Positions 13,226-16,052 of a stretch of DNA of 16,052 nt are shown one piece after another. The stretch's first letter is position 1; each line of letters starts with the position of its first letter. The position numbers were made by a program, and so were the translations under genes. Location: assembly GCA_902803585.1 (NCBI GenBank), contig CADCQO010000070.1:1-16052 (forward strand). The letters run 5' to 3'. The notes beneath the pieces are model-generated. The model did no database searches. It was not told the DNA's origin and saw only the letters and a program-made list of their open reading frames with translations. This DNA is from an uncultured Ruminococcus sp. (lineage in GTDB: Bacteria > Bacillota > Clostridia > Oscillospirales > Acutalibacteraceae).

Positions 13226-15864
13226 GTTTTCGTTATCCTTCAGCCGCACAGGAGGCTTTGCATGAGATATCGTTTTCCGTTCAGAGCGGTGAATTTGTGA
13301 CAATCTGCGGGTTATCTGGCTGCGGCAAAAGTACGCTGCTGCGGCAGTTCAAAACCTGTTTGCAGCCGTTTGGAGAATGCAGCGGGGAAATTGACTATCA
13401 GGGAAAGTCGCTCAGCGAAACAGAGCAGCGTATTCAAGCCGCCGAAATCGGTTTTGTGCAGCAGTCCCCCGAATGGCAGACCATCACCGATAAAGTCTGG
13501 CACGAGCTGGCCTTCGGTCTGGAAAGTCTGGGGTTCTCCCGCTGTTTGATGCAGCAGCGAGCGGCGGAAACAGCTTCATTTTTCGGGATAGAATCATGGT
13601 ATGAGCGGCCCGTCAGTACGCTTTCAGGCGGACAGAAGCAGCTGCTGCACCTTGCCTCTGTCATGGTAATGCATCCGAAAGTGTTGATTTTAGACGAACC
13701 TACCGCGCAGCTGGATCCGATTGCCGCCTGTGAATTGACCGGCTGGCTTCAAAAAATCCATACCGAGCTGGGGACAACCATTATTTTAAGCGAACATCAT
13801 CTGGACGAGGTTTTTTCACTCAGCGACAGGGTCATTGTCATGTCGGAGGGGCGTATTCTTTCCGATACCGTCCCGCAGCAGACAAGTGCCGTTCTTTATC
13901 AGCAGAAACACCCCGCATTTTTATCGCTGCCTTCACCGACAAGAATCAGTGAAATGGTACAGCCTTCTCTGGAAAATCCTCCGCTTTGTGCGGCACAGGG
14001 AAGGAAATGGTTGGAGGAATATCTGAAAAGTCACACACCGGAGCAGCTGCCGGTTCCGGAACGGATGCCCGAAAAGCAAGAAAAGCCGTGTCTGTCTTTG
14101 GATAATATCTGGTTTCGTTATGAAAAAAATACGCCCGATATTCTGAAAGGCTGTTCGCTTGCGGTACATAAAGGGGAGTTTCTGACGATACTGGGGGGCA
14201 ATGGCACGGGAAAAACCACGCTGTTATCGCTTTTAGCCGGGTGGCAAAAACCGTATCGGGGCAATATCCGCTGGGAAGGAAAAAAATTTGCTGTCCGCAG
14301 CCCGTTGTCGGACGGCATAGCCCTTTTGCCGCAAAATCCGCAGACGCTCTTTATCAGGTCAACGGTGCGTGATGACTTGTATGATTTCTTTGCAGATATG
14401 AAAATTCCGCAGGAGGAGCAGGACAAGAGGATACAGGCAGCGGTAGAGCTTTGTGGTCTGCATTCTCTGCTGATGCAGCACCCTTACGACCTTTCCGGCG
14501 GCGAACAGCAAAAAGCTGCACTGGCAAAGGTACTGCTGGCACGGCCGAAAATTCTTTTGCTGGACGAACCGACAAAGGGTCTGGACTGTGCCTATCAGTA
14601 CCGTTTGATGAAGATTATCCGACAGCTCACCGACGGCGGTACAACGGTGATTGCAGTCAGTCATGATATCGAATTCTGTGCTGCCTGCGCCGACCGCTGT
14701 GCGATGCTGTTCAACGGCCGTATCGTCAGCGAAGGAACACCAAAAGAATTTTTTGCCGCCAATAGTCTTTATACGACCGCTGTGTGCCGCATGACAAAGG
14801 GACTGCTGCCGGAAGCTGTCACCGCAGACGATGTATTGTCGGCACTGGATACCGATAACAGGGAAACGGATTTCACCGACCATTTCGCACCGCCGCCTGC
14901 AGCAGACAGCTTGGTTCCAGTACCTGAAATTCTGACAGGCAGAACGCACAAAGCGATATCCTGCCGTTCTGTTGTAAAGGGCATTTTGAGCGTGTCGGCA
15001 CTGGGGGTATTTGTGGTGTCGCTGCTGTCAAGTGCCAAAATGCTTTCCCTGCCGTTTTTGTCAGAGCATATTGCTGCCAGTTTTGCCCTGTTGATAGTGT
15101 CGGCGGTAGCATGGCTCATGTTATCCCGCAAGGGCAGCCGGCCAATTCCTGTTGCGAAAAATCCTTTTCACCTCAAACGCTCTTTGATCGGGGCGGCGGA
15201 CGTTTTTTTGCTGATTCCCGTGACGATCGGACTGGGGCTGTGGCTGCTGGACGACACAAAATACCTGTTTTTGTCGTTGGTGGTTTTGCTGGAAAGTACG
15301 ATTCCTTTTTTTCTGCTGTTTGAAAAAAGAAAGGTACAGACCCGCGAATTGGTACTGACAGCGGTGTTGTGCGCCTTATGTGCCGCAGGAAGAGCAGCTT
15401 TTTATATGCTGCCCGCCTTTAAACCCGTAACAGCTCTGGTGATTATTGCCGCAATTGCGCTGGGCAGTGAAAGCGGCTTTCTGATTGGTTCGGTATCAAT
15501 GCTTGTTTCCAACTTTTTCTTTGGTCAGGGACTATGGACTCCTTGGCAGATGATGAGCATGGGACTGATCGGGTATCTGGCAGGTGTGCTGTTCCATCGG
15601 GGGATATTGCCGGCTAACAGGGCTTCAGCGGCGGTATTCGGATTTATAGCGGCGATTGTTATTTACGGCGGTCTGATGAATCCGGCAGCACTGCTTTTGT
15701 CCCGTACACCGTTCAGCTGGCAGAATCTTCTTTCTGTCTATGCGGTGGGACTGCCGTCTGATACGGTTCACGCTGTTGCAACAGCCTTGTTTCTGTATTA
15801 TGCCGCTGAACCGATGCTGGCGAAATTGGAACGCATCAAGAAAAAATATGGCCTGATTCGATAA
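13198..15864 (+). CDS. fused EcfA-EcfA'-S component of an ECF vitamin transporter
   Basis: One 888-residue chain carries three transporter parts that are normally separate. ATPase 1 (1-230) has Walker A GLSGCGKST (38-46), a Q-loop near 88-89, signature LSGGQ (142-146), Walker B VLILDEPT (162-169) and SEHH (198-201). ATPase 2 (298-525) has Walker A GGNGTGKTT (333-341), Q379, signature LSGGE (432-436), Walker B ILLLDEPT (452-459) and SHD (488-490). Both sites look intact. A polar linker (about 535-590) leads to a membrane region: about four segments (594-612, 625-642, 662-682, 688-708), then a six-segment S-component core (715-870). The core has AGRAAFYMLPAFKPV (730-744) and SNFFFGQGLWTPWQM (771-785), typical of the S family often placed with B12 transport. 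AAAGGAGG lies 7 bases before ATG 13198. Corrinoid as substrate is inferred from the riboswitch and surface partners. Confidence 0.9.
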   Translation: MECFTLKNLSFRYPSAAQEALHEISFSVQSGEFVTICGLSGCGKSTLLRQFKTCLQPFGECSGEIDYQGKSLSETEQRIQAAEIGFVQQSPEWQTITDKVWHELAFGLESLGFSRCLMQQRAAETASFFGIESWYERPVSTLSGGQKQLLHLASVMVMHPKVLILDEPTAQLDPIAACELTGWLQKIHTELGTTIILSEHHLDEVFSLSDRVIVMSEGRILSDTVPQQTSAVLYQQKHPAFLSLPSPTRISEMVQPSLENPPLCAAQGRKWLEEYLKSHTPEQLPVPERMPEKQEKPCLSLDNIWFRYEKNTPDILKGCSLAVHKGEFLTILGGNGTGKTTLLSLLAGWQKPYRGNIRWEGKKFAVRSPLSDGIALLPQNPQTLFIRSTVRDDLYDFFADMKIPQEEQDKRIQAAVELCGLHSLLMQHPYDLSGGEQQKAALAKVLLARPKILLLDEPTKGLDCAYQYRLMKIIRQLTDGGTTVIAVSHDIEFCAACADRCAMLFNGRIVSEGTPKEFFAANSLYTTAVCRMTKGLLPEAVTADDVLSALDTDNRETDFTDHFAPPPAADSLVPVPEILTGRTHKAISCRSVVKGILSVSALGVFVVSLLSSAKMLSLPFLSEHIAASFALLIVSAVAWLMLSRKGSRPIPVAKNPFHLKRSLIGAADVFLLIPVTIGLGLWLLDDTKYLFLSLVVLLESTIPFFLLFEKRKVQTRELVLTAVLCALCAAGRAAFYMLPAFKPVTALVIIAAIALGSESGFLIGSVSMLVSNFFFGQGLWTPWQMMSMGLIGYLAGVLFHRGILPANRASAAVFGFIAAIVIYGGLMNPAALLLSRTPFSWQNLLSVYAVGLPSDTVHAVATALFLYYAAEPMLAKLERIKKKYGLIR

Positions 15865-15892
15865 AAAAAGTAAAAAAGTCAGAAAAATTGTA

Positions 15893-15921
15893 TTTTCAAT
15901 CATGCTCCGATATGATATAAT
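15893..15921 (+). promoter_or_regulatory. extended -10 promoter with overlapping inverted repeat
   Basis: TTTTCA (15893-15898, 4/6) and TATAAT (15916-15921, perfect) are 17 bases apart, with a TGA extension before the -10. CTCCGATA (15905-15912) and TATCGGGG (15932-15939) form an 8-position inverted repeat that brackets the -10 hexamer, the sort of place an operator occupies. Confidence 0.6.
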
Positions 15922-16011
15922 GTAATTATCGTATCGGGGTATCCTTATTTATGAGGATCAAAGGAGGCTTTTAACAGTTAAGACGATGTTATAAAAAGTT
16001 ATAAAAATATG

Positions 16012-16039
16012 TTGACTTTTATAAGTTATATATTATAAT
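16012..16039 (+). promoter_or_regulatory. second strong promoter near the right edge
   Basis: TTGACT (16012-16017, 5/6) is followed after 16 bases by TATAAT (16034-16039, perfect) in very AT-rich sequence. It would drive a gene beyond the right edge of the window. Confidence 0.65.
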
Positions 16040-16052
16040 AGTATATAGCGAG

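Larger units (their letters stand above)
15865..16052. other. AT-rich intergenic region at the right edge
   Basis: No gene of useful length is visible after the fusion-protein stop codon. The stretch holds two promoters and a short palindrome (ATCCT 15941-15945, AGGAT 15954-15958). A consensus-like AAAGGAGG site (15960-15967) is present without a start codon at usable distance. Two closely spaced GTTATAAAA units lie near 15989-16006. I see no intrinsic terminator for the ECF operon here. Confidence 0.6.

Overview
The window looks like a chromosomal segment of a low-to-medium GC Gram-positive gut-type Firmicute. Ruminococcaceae/Oscillospirales, close to Ruminococcus, is the best guess. The reasons are a dnaB/dnaI-style helicase-loader pair, Rex, a BofA-like sporulation protein, Ser/Glu-rich extracellular linkers, and a surface protein ending in a VKTGD-type sorting tail. 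Every gene called with confidence is on the + strand. There are no tRNAs, rRNAs, insertion sequences or CRISPR arrays.

Left half (1-8140), housekeeping genes. secG (220-675) carries an unusual repetitive C-terminal tail and is followed by an intrinsic terminator (710-746). Next come the CCA-adding enzyme (761-2110) and then a promoter-led tight cluster: a DnaD/DnaB-type primosome protein (2238-3269), a DnaI/DnaC-type helicase loader that overlaps it through a TTG start (3266-4279), and a DegV fatty-acid-binding protein (4295-5146). RNase R (5230-7365) and the redox repressor Rex (7475-8131) follow. Rex has its own extended -10 promoter and a strong terminator. A small BofA-family membrane protein (8229-8489) sits alone after that terminator.

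Right half (8535-15864), the most interesting part. A near-consensus promoter (TTGACA-17-TATAGT) drives a transcript that begins with a cobalamin-riboswitch-like leader (about 8575-8760). A separate intrinsic terminator (8805-8839) lies just before the first gene, which is the layout of a B12-repressed transcription attenuator. The operon behind it encodes: a 95-aa basic protein with one homing-endonuclease-associated-type repeat; a 701-aa exported, wall/membrane-anchored protein with a DUF4430 (transcobalamin C-terminal-like) domain and an alpha/alpha-toroid region; a 326-aa membrane-tethered DUF4430 protein on a Ser/Glu-rich stalk; an EcfT transmembrane subunit; and an 888-aa polypeptide that fuses two ECF ATPases to a substrate-specific S component.

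Taken together this reads as a complete corrinoid capture-and-import system. Surface proteins resembling the two halves of animal intrinsic factor/transcobalamin would bind the vitamin outside and pass it to a dedicated ECF transporter, with the whole operon shut off by B12. The riboswitch and ECF assignments rest on recognisable sequence; the binding role of the surface proteins is inference. The window ends (15865-16052) in an AT-rich intergenic stretch with two promoters pointing to a gene beyond the right edge.
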